Below, piece after piece: positions 25,927 to 34,485 of a stretch of DNA of 64,000 bases. The notes under the pieces were generated by a model. It was given only the letters and a program-made list of their open reading frames with translations, searched no databases and was not told the DNA's origin. Positions within the stretch are counted from its first letter, which is position 1; each line of letters opens with the position of its first letter. The translations under genes and the position numbers were made by a program. The DNA is from Virgibacillus profundi. GTDB lineage: Bacteria > Bacillota > Bacilli > Bacillales > Amphibacillaceae. The stretch lies in assembly GCF_002287375.1 (NCBI RefSeq), contig NZ_NPOA01000003.1, forward strand, positions 62,001 through 126,000. Direction: 5' to 3'.

Positions 25927-25952
25927 CAGTGTATTAAGATGTTAATACACTG
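25927..25952. promoter_or_regulatory. Probable GntR operator (perfect palindrome)
   Basis: CAGTGTATTAA, GATG, TTAATACACTG is a perfect 11-bp inverted repeat. Related half-sites GTGTATTA recur at about 25866 (inside the promoter) and 25894. These are most likely binding sites for the regulator encoded 37 bases downstream. Confidence 0.7.
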
Positions 25953-25988
25953 TAGAATGTTCATCTATGAAAAATAGGAGCTGTGCTT

Positions 25989-26363
25989 ATGAAAGTGAAT
26001 TTTAATAACAGGGATCCCGTATATGTGCAGGTTGTCCGACATTTCAAGGAGCAAATTGCTACAGGGACGCTGGAACCGGGACAGGAAATCCCGTCACGCA
26101 GGGAGTTGGCGAATAAGCTGAAGATAAATCCGAATACTGCACAACGAGCTTACAAAGAGATGGAGGAAGCGGGCTTGATCCATACGGAAAGGAATTTACC
26201 AAGTAAAATCACAAGGGATGAAAAAGTTTTGGGGGCAGTACGAGAGGAACTGATTGAACAAGCTGTTGATTCGTTTGTTACATCAATACGTTCAATAAAT
26301 GTTCCCCTTGATGAGATTGTCGGTTTGCTACAGGATAAATACCAAAAGGAAAGCAAGGAATAG
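25989..26363 (+). CDS. GntR family transcriptional regulator (YtrA/YhcF type)
   Basis: This protein of about 124 residues has an N-terminal winged helix (PVYVQVVRHFKEQI, then PSRRELANKLKINPNTAQRA and YKEMEEAGLI). A short C-terminal helical tail replaces any ligand-binding domain, as in the YtrA subfamily. These repressors control the ABC operon they belong to. GGAG lies eight bases before ATG; a GTG two codons upstream is less likely. The palindromes just upstream are probably its own operators. Confidence 0.88.
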   Translation: MKVNFNNRDPVYVQVVRHFKEQIATGTLEPGQEIPSRRELANKLKINPNTAQRAYKEMEEAGLIHTERNLPSKITRDEKVLGAVREELIEQAVDSFVTSIRSINVPLDEIVGLLQDKYQKESKE

Positions 26364-26374
26364 GGGGGCTATGA

Positions 26375-27064
26375 ATGATAGAAGTAAAAAACATTTCAAA
26401 GAAATACGGACGAAAGAAAGTGTTGAATGGGGTCTCTTTTACAGCAAATAAAGGAGAAATCACCAGCCTGATCGGGATCAATGGTGTTGGGAAGACAACC
26501 ATACTAAACGCTATTATGGCACTCACTCCTGTAAATAGTGGTGAAATATTGATAAACAATGAAAAAATAAATAAAGCAAGCTATGAAAAAATAACATTTA
26601 TTCCTGATGCAATTACGATGCTGCCACAAATGACAATCGCTGAAGCAATGCAATTCATGCAGGATTTTTATGAGAGCTGGAATCAGGAGAGAGCAACGGA
26701 ATTGCTGGGATTTTTTAAACTAAAGGAAAGTAACAAAATTTCCAGCCTGTCAAAAGGAAATACGGCAAAAGTGAATCTCTTGCTTGGCCTTGCACTAGAT
26801 GTGGATTTTTTATTAATGGATGAACCATTTTCAGGGATTGATATTTTCAGCAGAGAACAAATTGCAGAGGTATTTACATCCCACTTAATTGAGGATCGCG
26901 GGGTTATTATTACAACGCATGAAATCAATGATATCGAGCATTTAATTGATAAGGTTATATTGTTGGATGAAGGGACTGTCATAAAAGAATTCAATACAGA
27001 AGAGGTTCGTGAAAATGAAGGGAAGTCTGTAATTGACGTAATGAGGGAGGTTTATCGTACATGA
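26375..27064 (+). CDS. ABC transporter ATP-binding protein (YtrB/YhcG-like)
   Basis: This 229-residue ATPase has Walker A GINGVGKTT, signature SLSKGNTAKVNLLLG (a variant in place of LSGGQ), Walker B FLLMDEPFSGID, and a switch His in IITTHEIND. It starts 11 bases after the GntR gene and overlaps the permease gene by four bases. It should power the permease downstream. The substrate is not known; YtrA-type operons respond to cell-wall stress in B. subtilis, which is a reasonable guess here. Confidence 0.85.
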   Translation: MIEVKNISKKYGRKKVLNGVSFTANKGEITSLIGINGVGKTTILNAIMALTPVNSGEILINNEKINKASYEKITFIPDAITMLPQMTIAEAMQFMQDFYESWNQERATELLGFFKLKESNKISSLSKGNTAKVNLLLGLALDVDFLLMDEPFSGIDIFSREQIAEVFTSHLIEDRGVIITTHEINDIEHLIDKVILLDEGTVIKEFNTEEVRENEGKSVIDVMREVYRT

Positions 27065-27894
27065 ATCGTTTTCTGAAATTGGTTAATTTTGAACTGGGAC
27101 GTTTTATGAAAATTTATCTTGCTTTAATTGGAATAACCATTATATCGCAGATTGCTGGTGTAATTATTAAATCGAACAGCTATGTCGAAAGAGCAAATGA
27201 GGCAATCTACGAAGACTTAATTCCTAAAGAAGACTTTTTTGCAACAGAAGGCTTGATGAGTATGCTTCATGTGCTAAGAAGCGTATGGTTTATGGGGCCG
27301 ATTGCATTATGTATTGCAGCATTGATTTTTTATGTTTTCTTTATTTGGTACCGTGACTGGTTTGGAAAAAATACATTTATTTACCGTCTGCTGATGCTGC
27401 CGACAGCACGCATACAGATATTCCTTTCCAAGGCTGTATCAATTCTGCTAATGGTTTTCGGCCTTGTAGCAATTCAGCTGATTTTATTACCGATTGAGAG
27501 CGTGATTTTAAAATGGATTGTGCCACTGGATTATCGAATCGATATGACTGTTGGAGAAATCATTCAGAACTTCCGCGAGTTACAAATGCTGATTCCAAGT
27601 ACTTTTATCGAATTTGTACTTTATTACGGTGCGGGCATGATGGCAGTATTTATAATTTTTACCGCGATCCTCTTTGAAAGAAGCTTTCGTTTAAAAGGGA
27701 TTTTATTCGGTGCCATTTTTGTTGGGCTGGCAGTTTTAGTCTTTTTCTCACCAATTCTGATTATGGAAATTATGCAGACGTATTATCTATATCCAATTGA
27801 AATATTTATTCTTGAAATTATCTTAGGATTGGTAGTTATCGGAGCTTCCATCTGGACGAGCCATTTTCTATTAAAGAAAAAAATAACGGTTTAA
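27061..27894 (+). CDS. ABC-2-like membrane permease
   Basis: This 277-residue integral membrane protein has about six helices. A large outside loop lies after the first (residues 40-75, with YVERANEAIYEDLIPKEDFF). FYVFFIWYRDWFGKNTFIYR after the second resembles bacitracin/lantibiotic-type permeases. Its ATG overlaps the ATPase stop. It is the transmembrane partner of that ATPase and has little recognisable identity beyond that. Confidence 0.75.
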   Translation: MNRFLKLVNFELGRFMKIYLALIGITIISQIAGVIIKSNSYVERANEAIYEDLIPKEDFFATEGLMSMLHVLRSVWFMGPIALCIAALIFYVFFIWYRDWFGKNTFIYRLLMLPTARIQIFLSKAVSILLMVFGLVAIQLILLPIESVILKWIVPLDYRIDMTVGEIIQNFRELQMLIPSTFIEFVLYYGAGMMAVFIIFTAILFERSFRLKGILFGAIFVGLAVLVFFSPILIMEIMQTYYLYPIEIFILEIILGLVVIGASIWTSHFLLKKKITV

Positions 27895-27909
27895 GGGGAG
27901 GGACAGAAA

Positions 27910-29130
27910 ATGATGCGATACTGGAAAATAATTTCGATCACAATCATTAGTATTTTTGCTATCGGGGCATTTTATATTCAATCGGCTTTAGCGGAAAAAA
28001 ATAGTTTTCCTGATTACACTATTACAACTAAAAGCGGTGATGAAGAAGCAGTTAAACGTCTTATGCTACAAGGTACTTACTATGGTGAAGGGGAGCAAGG
28101 TCAGGGTGTAACAATTCAGAAGAATGAAGTGGCTTATTCAAATAACAATTCCCTTCTGGAGCTAATCAATCCTAATTACATCGATCCAAAAATAAAAAGG
28201 TTGCAAAAGGAATACCGCAGTTTTATGCGTGGGAAGGAAAATAACATTGCTCCGTTTTATGAAAATGAAAAACTATTGGTATATGCCGATGTCGATTTGG
28301 GATCGATGATCAATGATTCTGACTTCACTTTTGACATTGAAGTTTTAGAAAAAGAGTCTGATGAAACGGAAGCATTTGAGCTTGATGTACCGGAAAAAAA
28401 TAAATACGCCTATATTTACGTGGAAGCTGTGCAAATGGCGGAAGGAGAATTAAAAGTTATAACCCGTCAAAGCGTAAAGCGACTTAACCAGAACGAATTT
28501 CACGTGTATCGTTTTGATGTTTCCACGCAAAAGTTGATTAGTGATGATTTAATTGCTTCGTATCAGGAGGAAAATGATATTGGCTGGTCTTACACTGACT
28601 TGATATCCAGCAGCAACACATCCGGAGAAGAAAATAAATATATTGCTTTTGTAAAAACAATATTGGAAGACGTGCAAGGCGAGGATGGGGAAGTTTATTC
28701 AGAAGAGGTGGCAAAAGAATTAGTTACCTACAATCTTGAATCAAAGCAAATGAAAAGTACTGAACTTCCTGATGAAATAAATGGGGAAAGTCATAATGCA
28801 GTATTGATTGGTACAATGATTTATTTTGGCCAGGAATCTGAAGCTGGCGGTGAGCTCATTGCTTATAATATAGAAAGCGAAGAAATAGATTCCAGCCAAA
28901 CCATCGATCAGTTATTAAAAGGGGAAAATAATGGATTGCTGATGAAAGTCCACGAAGGAAAAATGTATGTAGCAAATTATTTTAGTGACAGAAAGACTCC
29001 TGGAGGAATTGCGATAATTGAGTTGGATACAGGTGAAAAATTGTACGAAGGGTTCGTTAATGTAGAAAATCCGAAGACTGTACCACCTGGTTATGAATTA
29101 ATTTTGAATGAGATAATGGTTCAGGAATAA
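27910..29130 (+). CDS. Membrane-anchored or secreted protein of the GntR-ABC operon
   Basis: This 406-residue protein has an N-terminal signal or anchor helix (residues 6-28, then ALAEKNS). A soluble, acidic, beta-rich extracellular part follows, with repeats such as LVYADVDLG and KMYVANYF resembling beta-propeller blades. It starts 15 bases after the permease gene behind GGGGAGGG, so it belongs to the operon. No catalytic motif is visible. It may sense the transported substrate or act outside with the transporter; I do not recognise a family. Confidence 0.7.
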   Translation: MMRYWKIISITIISIFAIGAFYIQSALAEKNSFPDYTITTKSGDEEAVKRLMLQGTYYGEGEQGQGVTIQKNEVAYSNNNSLLELINPNYIDPKIKRLQKEYRSFMRGKENNIAPFYENEKLLVYADVDLGSMINDSDFTFDIEVLEKESDETEAFELDVPEKNKYAYIYVEAVQMAEGELKVITRQSVKRLNQNEFHVYRFDVSTQKLISDDLIASYQEENDIGWSYTDLISSSNTSGEENKYIAFVKTILEDVQGEDGEVYSEEVAKELVTYNLESKQMKSTELPDEINGESHNAVLIGTMIYFGQESEAGGELIAYNIESEEIDSSQTIDQLLKGENNGLLMKVHEGKMYVANYFSDRKTPGGIAIIELDTGEKLYEGFVNVENPKTVPPGYELILNEIMVQE

Positions 29131-29179
29131 ATGTAATTTAGCCATATGTAAGAAGGACAGAGAGAAATCTAATCTTAGG

Positions 29180-29725
29180 TCAGCATTGCAATCGCTCCAG
29201 GTTATTCACTACATAGCCTGGCAAAGGCTTTTGCAGTGCTCTTTTTAATAGGTTTGGATGTTGAATGCTGTTTGCTTTCCAATAGTCTTCAATCAAATCC
29301 GCTTTATATTGCTTTCCCGGAATTAATGAATAAAGAATATACCAATCTTCAAGTGAAGAAAATGGAACCCGGATATTGTCAATGACTATAATAGCGGTTA
29401 TGGATGCTTGATCAAAACCCAATGTGTATAGTCCTTGTTCATGATAGATTTGAAACCCACCCATTATATCAATGGAGGTATCTTCATAGTTATATTTTTG
29501 AAAGTGTTTGGTTGCAAATGGCTCTTTCCTTATTGCTTCTTCCTTCTTAGAAATTGCAGAAATAATAGACTCCACTTCTTCAGCATGTTGTTCGTCTATT
29601 AAGATATCAATGTCATTAACTACATCTGTTATCTGATAATGGTATAGCATTGCGGAACCGCCTAATCCCCAAAGGATGTTATGATTATTTAGTTCACTGG
29701 CAAGTTTTTGTAGAGTAGATTTCAT
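29180..29725 (-). CDS. Nucleotidyltransferase-like protein
   Basis: This protein of about 181 residues carries GLGGSAMLYHYQ, then VNDIDILID near residue 40, the GS..DxD pattern of minimal nucleotidyltransferases. A helical C-terminal part follows with YWKANSIQHPNLLKRALQK. It could be an antibiotic adenylyltransferase relative or the toxin half of a MNT-type module, but no partner gene is adjacent. The ATG at 29725 has AAAGGAG six bases upstream. The nine longer upstream codons have no SD. Confidence 0.65.
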   Translation of the reverse strand: MKSTLQKLASELNNHNILWGLGGSAMLYHYQITDVVNDIDILIDEQHAEEVESIISAISKKEEAIRKEPFATKHFQKYNYEDTSIDIMGGFQIYHEQGLYTLGFDQASITAIIVIDNIRVPFSSLEDWYILYSLIPGKQYKADLIEDYWKANSIQHPNLLKRALQKPLPGYVVNNLERLQC

Positions 29726-29744
29726 TGTTTGCTCCTTTTGATAT

Positions 29745-30080
29745 TTATTCAACCAAATTTACATATATTTTAATAACCTTCTCATTGAAAAGATCCATGT
29801 GGACAATTCGTGCTTCCCGAAGATATTCTTTTTCTTCAACAAACAATAATAGAACAGGAACTGTGAAAATGGAAAAGCGACCTGCAACTTCCTCGACATC
29901 TTCAGCGTTAATATGTCCAAGTTTTATTTTCGGATATTTCATCATCAATTCCTGAACCTGTGGCAGTAAGGCGTGACAGACACTGCAATCTGTACGTGAT
30001 ATATAAAGAAATGCCAGATGGTTTTCTTGGATGAAGCTTTCAACCGTATTCATATCCTTTAGCTCTTCAAATTTTCGCAT
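29745..30080 (-). CDS. Thioredoxin-like protein with CSVC active site
   Basis: This 111-residue single thioredoxin-fold domain has the redox site TDCSVCHAL and cis-Pro in FTVPVLLLF. It lacks a signal peptide, so it is cytoplasmic. The unusual SV between the cysteines differs from GP in thioredoxin, suggesting a specialised disulfide role. YtpP-type proteins from bacilli have this form. TTTGGAGG precedes ATG. It is followed by the nucleotidyltransferase-like gene, 19 bases later. Confidence 0.75.
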   Translation of the reverse strand: MRKFEELKDMNTVESFIQENHLAFLYISRTDCSVCHALLPQVQELMMKYPKIKLGHINAEDVEEVAGRFSIFTVPVLLLFVEEKEYLREARIVHMDLFNEKVIKIYVNLVE

Positions 30081-30192
30081 ACAAATACCTCCAAATAGAA
30101 CTTTCTTTAATTTCTATAATAGCAAAGAAATAAAAGAAAATGAAAGATTCATCAGAGAGTGAAAAGAAATATAGGAAAGATCAATGAATATT

Positions 30193-30236
30193 CCCCCACT
30201 TAATTTTCTAACAAGAATTTTAAGTGAGGGCTTTCT
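30193..30236. repeat. Imperfect inverted repeat in a divergent intergenic region
   Basis: CCCCCACTTAA (30193-30203) and TTAAGTGAGGG (30220-30230) form a bulged hairpin followed by CTTTCT. It lies between two divergent genes where no transcript should end, so it may be a regulatory hairpin or a leftover of an old element. Confidence 0.35.
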
Positions 30237-30329
30237 ACTTACATTCTCTACTTGATGAATTAGCTGATAGACTACTATACAAGCACTTACTCCTTTCTTT
30301 CATAAGATATATGGAAAGGAGGGATTGAC

Positions 30330-30572
30330 ATGTATCGAGCTTTTCTGTTTCATGCAGCAGCTATGGCTGGGTTGGCGATTTTTCTTGTAGCAGTATTAGG
30401 AGGATTCACTTTCCTGGGAGGAACAATATCGACAATATTGTTTTATGTTGGTGCAATCGCAGTACTTGTATTTGGTGTGATCCTTATTATCCTTGGAATT
30501 AGAGTACTCCTAGGATATGGACAATGTAATGGTCATTGCAATAAACCGTGTAAATACTGCAATAACTCTTGA
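30330..30572 (+). CDS. Small two-helix membrane protein with Cys-rich tail
   Basis: This 80-residue protein has two hydrophobic helices (about 8-30 and 34-60) and the C-terminal tail CNGHCNKPCKYC, with four Cys and one His that could bind metal or cross-link. GGAGGG precedes ATG. CATAAGATA at 30301-30309 fits the sigma-K -10 element CATANNNTA, suggesting late sporulation expression, but no good -35 is visible. A strong terminator follows. No family recognised. Confidence 0.65.
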   Translation: MYRAFLFHAAAMAGLAIFLVAVLGGFTFLGGTISTILFYVGAIAVLVFGVILIILGIRVLLGYGQCNGHCNKPCKYCNNS

Positions 30573-30613
30573 TAGCTCTAGTGTGCAAATAAGCAATTAG
30601 AGAGGCAAATTAG

Positions 30614-30667
30614 TCCCCTCACAGCAGGTAGAAGTTTAGATAGTTGCCTGTTGTGGAGGGGATTTTT
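30614..30667 (+). terminator. Strong terminator after the Cys-tail membrane protein
   Basis: A 15-base stem (30614-30628 with 30647-30662) is followed by ATTTTTC. The rest of the 30573-30914 intergenic region holds no ORF. Confidence 0.8.
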
Positions 30668-30843
30668 CTGTTAGGAAGTCAAAAATAAATAATGCAGCAG
30701 CCGATCTTTTAAAAAACTTGTACAAGGCAGTAAAGCTTCAAAGGTTTTAATCATCGTGTTGCAGATAATCGTTCATAAGAGTAATGGACAATAAATATGT
30801 GAAAACCCAGCGACACCAGTCCACAATTAATTTGTCCCCCATA

Positions 30844-30852
30844 CATAGATTA
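30844..30852 (+). promoter_or_regulatory. Sigma-K-like -10 element of a CsxC-type gene
   Basis: CATAGATTA matches the sigma-K -10 consensus CATANNNTA exactly. It lies 72 bases before the ATG of the CsxC-like gene. A possible -35 (CCACA at 30821) is 18 bases upstream. Confidence 0.45.
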
Positions 30853-30923
30853 TAGAGAAGTCAAAAGAAACTTGTTTTAAGATCATGTACTTTTGACAAA
30901 CAATTAACGAAGGAGTGAAATGT

Positions 30924-31595
30924 ATGAAGAAAAATACTGGATGTGGAAATGGTCATAACAGTTGTCCACCAATGCCTGTATCTGATGTAGCGAAATCAAG
31001 AAGTATTGGCTGTGAAATTAATGACCGGCCACTTTCTGGATACGAGCGAACAGTCATACTGGATGAACTTAGGCTGTCTATTCCTACCGAAGCAGAGATC
31101 AAGCTGCCATCATATGCCAGAGAAATTAAGGAAATAAGGAAAAATGTTCATTTAACACAATGCAAAGTTGTACAGGAAATCGAGGATGCAAATGATGTTA
31201 CCTTATTTGTAGAAGGATATGTCCATAAAAACATCCAATATGCAGAAAGTAGCAATGGTTGGGTAAGAGATTATAGTGTAAATGTTCCGTTTAGATGTTA
31301 CGAACCATTAAACTTAAGGCGTTCTGCTACAACCCCATTAGGTAGCAGTAAGAATAGTTCTACAAATGAACTCAGGGAGTTGGCTTCAAATGGAATGGAA
31401 GCTGATCGATGTAATTTCGGCTCGCAAACTTTTGAGAACTACAATGAGCCGATTCATTGTAAATTAATCTCTTCACGTGTTGATCAATGGGATATTACGA
31501 ACAACTTTGATAACTGGGGAAGATTTAATGAAATAACGGAAAAAATGAAAGTTAGACTTGATATAACACTAACACAAAAGCAGCAGCAACCGTAA
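30924..31595 (+). CDS. CsxC/SPOCS-like (DUF3794-type) spore surface protein
   Basis: This protein of about 223 residues has a Cys-rich N-terminus (GCGNGHNSCPP), then a domain with IKEIRKNVHLTQCKVV and LFVEGYVHKNIQYA. That pair of motifs recurs in two neighbouring genes and is typical of SPOCS/DUF3794 domains, found in proteins that assemble the spore exosporium or coat, such as clostridial CsxC. The ATG at 30924 follows AAGGAG. A sigma-K-like -10 lies upstream. In frame after the TAA stop the sequence stays coding-like for about 35 codons. Confidence 0.75.
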   Translation: MKKNTGCGNGHNSCPPMPVSDVAKSRSIGCEINDRPLSGYERTVILDELRLSIPTEAEIKLPSYAREIKEIRKNVHLTQCKVVQEIEDANDVTLFVEGYVHKNIQYAESSNGWVRDYSVNVPFRCYEPLNLRRSATTPLGSSKNSSTNELRELASNGMEADRCNFGSQTFENYNEPIHCKLISSRVDQWDITNNFDNWGRFNEITEKMKVRLDITLTQKQQQP

Positions 31596-31686
31596 GTTGA
31601 AGAAGATGCAATCCAAGTAGAATTCCACTCTGAAACAGTAATGGAAAGGTTCGCAAGACTGATGGTAAGTGCGAACTATAATAGCA

Positions 31687-31716
31687 GGAGGAGAGCTCTA
31701 ACTCTCCTCCGAATTT
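31687..31716 (+). terminator. Hairpin after the CsxC-like gene
   Basis: GGAGGAGAG (31687-31695) pairs with CTCTCCTCC (31702-31710), followed by an AT-rich stretch. T-run is weak. Confidence 0.6.
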
Positions 31717-31824
31717 ATTTTTCATGAATATATCCATTCCAACATACCACTACCAATAAAATCAATACTTATTGTTTCACCCTGAATTACTTAGACTACT
31801 ATATCATCTTGTGGATTTAAGTCC

Positions 31825-33348
31825 CTATCTACGCTCCTTATCTATTTTAGTGAAGACATTCACATATAGTTTCTGCAATAAATTGATAGATAGATTAGCT
31901 GTACCTTGGACGGAGACTTTGGAAGAAAAAGACTTAGAATCCAGTTCATTATGCCAGATAAAATGAATACTTTGCAAATCATCTTCAATTGGTTCGGTGA
32001 ATGTTTTTGAAAATTCAAGATGTGTGCTGAAATCTTGATCAGATGAACCAAATGTATATTCACTCAGCAATTCTTTACTTTGTTCAGGAGAATTTATCCA
32101 GTCAACCTGAACCACCTTATCCCAGTAGATGGGAATTTTAAGAGTATGGATTGTTTGTTCACTTACATATTCAATATCGGCTACCAGTATACCTTTAAGA
32201 AAAACGGTATTTGCAGAAGGAAGTACATGTGTAATTAATGATTCGATAGACCAATCAATGTTTGTAATACTTTCTATTGGACATGCTGAATCGATGGTCT
32301 GAATAATATCGACATCAAAGTTAATGTTGGCTAATAAAACAGGCAGCTTCACAAGTTTATTTACCGTATTAATCTTTTCATGGTCATTATTGTGTTTTTT
32401 GATTGTTCCATGCAATCCATCAAATTGCTTTTGCAAAGAATGATCCTTGTCTTTACTTATGGTTTTTTCTAATTCAGATGTTTGCTCATCAATTTTGGGA
32501 GGGGCCTCATCCGCTAATGAAGCAGCTTTTCCCGCAACATGGGACAAGGGTGCTTCTTCATTATATTCAAGTAAATTTTGAGAAGGCTCATCTTCATGAT
32601 GTGAAGTCTCATCTTTTGATTGAATAGTTTCCGCGAAATCATTTGGACTATCTAATGATTCTTCTAGCACTAATGAGAATTCCTCAAATAAAGCCTCTTT
32701 TAGGCTGCGATTTTCTTCTGATTCATTTATATACGATTCCTTATCATTATCTTTTTCCTCGTTCTCAGGGGAAATACTTTCATTAATTATTGTTTCTGTA
32801 GAGGTTTGTGCCAAGTCTTCATCTTCAAGTGATGGAAATTTATTCTCCTCATCCGTTAAATGTAAATCCCCGTTTTCAAAAACTTCCTTGTTTCTTGAAG
32901 ATTCCTTTGGTTGCTTATTTTGTACACCATTACTAGATGATTTATCCCTAGTTAAAGAATCTATTTCAGCCTCTGATCCACTCTTTTGGTTTGCTGCTTT
33001 ATCTGCGAAAGATAAAGATTCATCCATTAACTTTTCAGTCTGAGCCGAACTAGATAGACGATTTGTTTCATGATGCTGTGCGTCCCCACCATATTTATAA
33101 TATAAATCATTCAGTGATTTAAATCCTCGTTTCTTTCTCTTTTTTAATTTTGATGTCTTCCTCTCCTTTGTTTTGTTTTCTGGTGGGCTTTGATTATGAG
33201 TGATAGCTTCAGTTTTTTTAACTTCCTGATCATTTATTTTTGGGGGTGGAAAGATCACAGGGCTTGGTATATCTCTATTATTTATAATTGGTGAATAAAT
33301 TCTCTTCTTTTCCTGTTTTCTATTTTTAGAGGTATTAAATTTAGTCAT
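31825..33348 (-). CDS. Large acidic SPOCS-like spore surface protein
   Basis: This 507-residue protein has three parts. Residues 1-75 are basic with Pro-rich IPSPVIFPPPKI. Residues 75-330 are low-complexity, Ser/Glu/Asp-rich and probably disordered. The last about 170 residues are folded: VNKLVKLPVLLANINFDVDI, then VFLKGILVADIEYVS and LKIPIYWDKVVQVDW. The order 'KLPVVLAE-type strand, F-KG-x-x-I-Y' matches the neighbouring CsxC-like proteins, so I class it with SPOCS-type coat proteins. No SD lies near the ATG; an AAGGAGGGG is about 45 bases upstream. I think it is a real gene because the frame is long and the C-terminus is conserved. Confidence 0.65.
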   Translation of the reverse strand: MTKFNTSKNRKQEKKRIYSPIINNRDIPSPVIFPPPKINDQEVKKTEAITHNQSPPENKTKERKTSKLKKRKKRGFKSLNDLYYKYGGDAQHHETNRLSSSAQTEKLMDESLSFADKAANQKSGSEAEIDSLTRDKSSSNGVQNKQPKESSRNKEVFENGDLHLTDEENKFPSLEDEDLAQTSTETIINESISPENEEKDNDKESYINESEENRSLKEALFEEFSLVLEESLDSPNDFAETIQSKDETSHHEDEPSQNLLEYNEEAPLSHVAGKAASLADEAPPKIDEQTSELEKTISKDKDHSLQKQFDGLHGTIKKHNNDHEKINTVNKLVKLPVLLANINFDVDIIQTIDSACPIESITNIDWSIESLITHVLPSANTVFLKGILVADIEYVSEQTIHTLKIPIYWDKVVQVDWINSPEQSKELLSEYTFGSSDQDFSTHLEFSKTFTEPIEDDLQSIHFIWHNELDSKSFSSKVSVQGTANLSINLLQKLYVNVFTKIDKERR

Positions 33349-33433
33349 TTTACTTTGAAAAGTGCTTTATATTGAGCACCTCTCCAATCCCCTCCTTATA
33401 TAAGTTAAAGATCTATATAATGGCTATTGATCA

Positions 33434-34249
33434 CTATTCTGAATCGGTATCAATATCCAGTTTGTAGTCTGACTCAGGATTAGACTCACAAGGGTCGCAT
33501 GGTTCATCATTTGATGTTGATGTCACTCTTATTTGTTGATTCTGTAACACCTTCAAACAAATATCCAACACCATTTTTTCTTCGACAGTAGTAAAATACC
33601 CTTCATGAAAAGGAGCAGTATCTGGAAGTGGAACTCTGTCTACTGCTTCATCCCATTCAATTATCTTGCTGGAGAGTAATTCACAGTAAGGGAGTTCATT
33701 ATAAAACTGTTTACTTTCTTGATGAAACTGTGAGAGATCACTCGTTAGTAACTCGTCTTTTTCTGGATAGCCTGGTGGTAACGCTTTTGATACGCCGAAA
33801 TCAAATTCATCACGTTTATTTATTTTGGGCATTGCCGGCATGGAAAGAAAATCACTGATTTCTGTTACACATTCAAATGGAATATCAACAGTAAAAGAAT
33901 GCAGGTCTGATGCTACTGATTTTGTAGTGCTTTCCTCAATATCTTTTGTTGGGCTGGCATATTGAATGTTTTTGCGAACGAAACCTTTGATAAATAATTT
34001 TGAGGTAGGCAATAATAATCTGCACTGCGTTAAATTGACTCGTTTTTTTATGTCCTTTATTTCTAATACCGGTTCGGGAAAGGTTATTCTTGCATCTAAA
34101 TTCATTTGTAATGTAAGTTCTGCCAAGACGACAGGCAATTTGGTGTATATTCTTCCAATGCTCACATGGGGTGTTATGGGTTGATTATGGCATTCACTTA
34201 TATTTGAAGATACTTTACATTCAACTTTGTTAACATTTGTTTCTGACAT
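33434..34249 (-). CDS. CsxC/SPOCS-like spore surface protein
   Basis: This 271-residue protein carries IYTKLPVVLAELTLQMNLDA, then EIKDIKKRVNLTQCRLL, FIKGFVRKNIQYASP and a late SKIIEWDEAVDR segment. The C-terminal tail is acidic with CDPCESNPES. It is a close paralogue of the next gene upstream (34486-35244) and related to the one at 30.9 kb, so a local gene family. AGGAGG precedes the ATG, and CATACGATA (34278-34286) matches the sigma-K -10. Expected site: coat or exosporium. Confidence 0.8.
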   Translation of the reverse strand: MSETNVNKVECKVSSNISECHNQPITPHVSIGRIYTKLPVVLAELTLQMNLDARITFPEPVLEIKDIKKRVNLTQCRLLLPTSKLFIKGFVRKNIQYASPTKDIEESTTKSVASDLHSFTVDIPFECVTEISDFLSMPAMPKINKRDEFDFGVSKALPPGYPEKDELLTSDLSQFHQESKQFYNELPYCELLSSKIIEWDEAVDRVPLPDTAPFHEGYFTTVEEKMVLDICLKVLQNQQIRVTSTSNDEPCDPCESNPESDYKLDIDTDSE

Positions 34250-34277
34250 TTGGGTTCCTCCTAAACAAAATATAATT

Positions 34278-34286
34278 TATCGTATG
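34278..34286 (-). promoter_or_regulatory. Sigma-K-like -10 element
   Basis: On the minus strand CATACGATA matches CATANNNTA. It lies about 30 bases upstream of the CsxC-like start at 34249. Confidence 0.45.
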
Positions 34287-34388
34287 TGAGATAAATAACT
34301 ATGTATGGGCTAATATCATGAGAAGAATAATTTTGTTAGACATTTACCCATAAATCCAGTAACTAGGATAATAAGGGCATAAAAAAAT

Positions 34389-34413
34389 CCATGCTTCCTC
34401 TGAGGAAGCATGG
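34389..34413 (-). terminator. Terminator of the CsxC-like gene at 34.5-35.2 kb
   Basis: CCATGCTTCCTC (34389-34400) pairs with GAGGAAGCATGG (34402-34413). On the minus strand the stem runs into a T-run (plus 34381-34387 is A). Confidence 0.75.
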
Positions 34414-34485
34414 AGAGTACCTATTTTGGATACGTAAAAACAAATCGTTTATAGACTTTAAATACATCAGGTGGTAATAGAAAAT

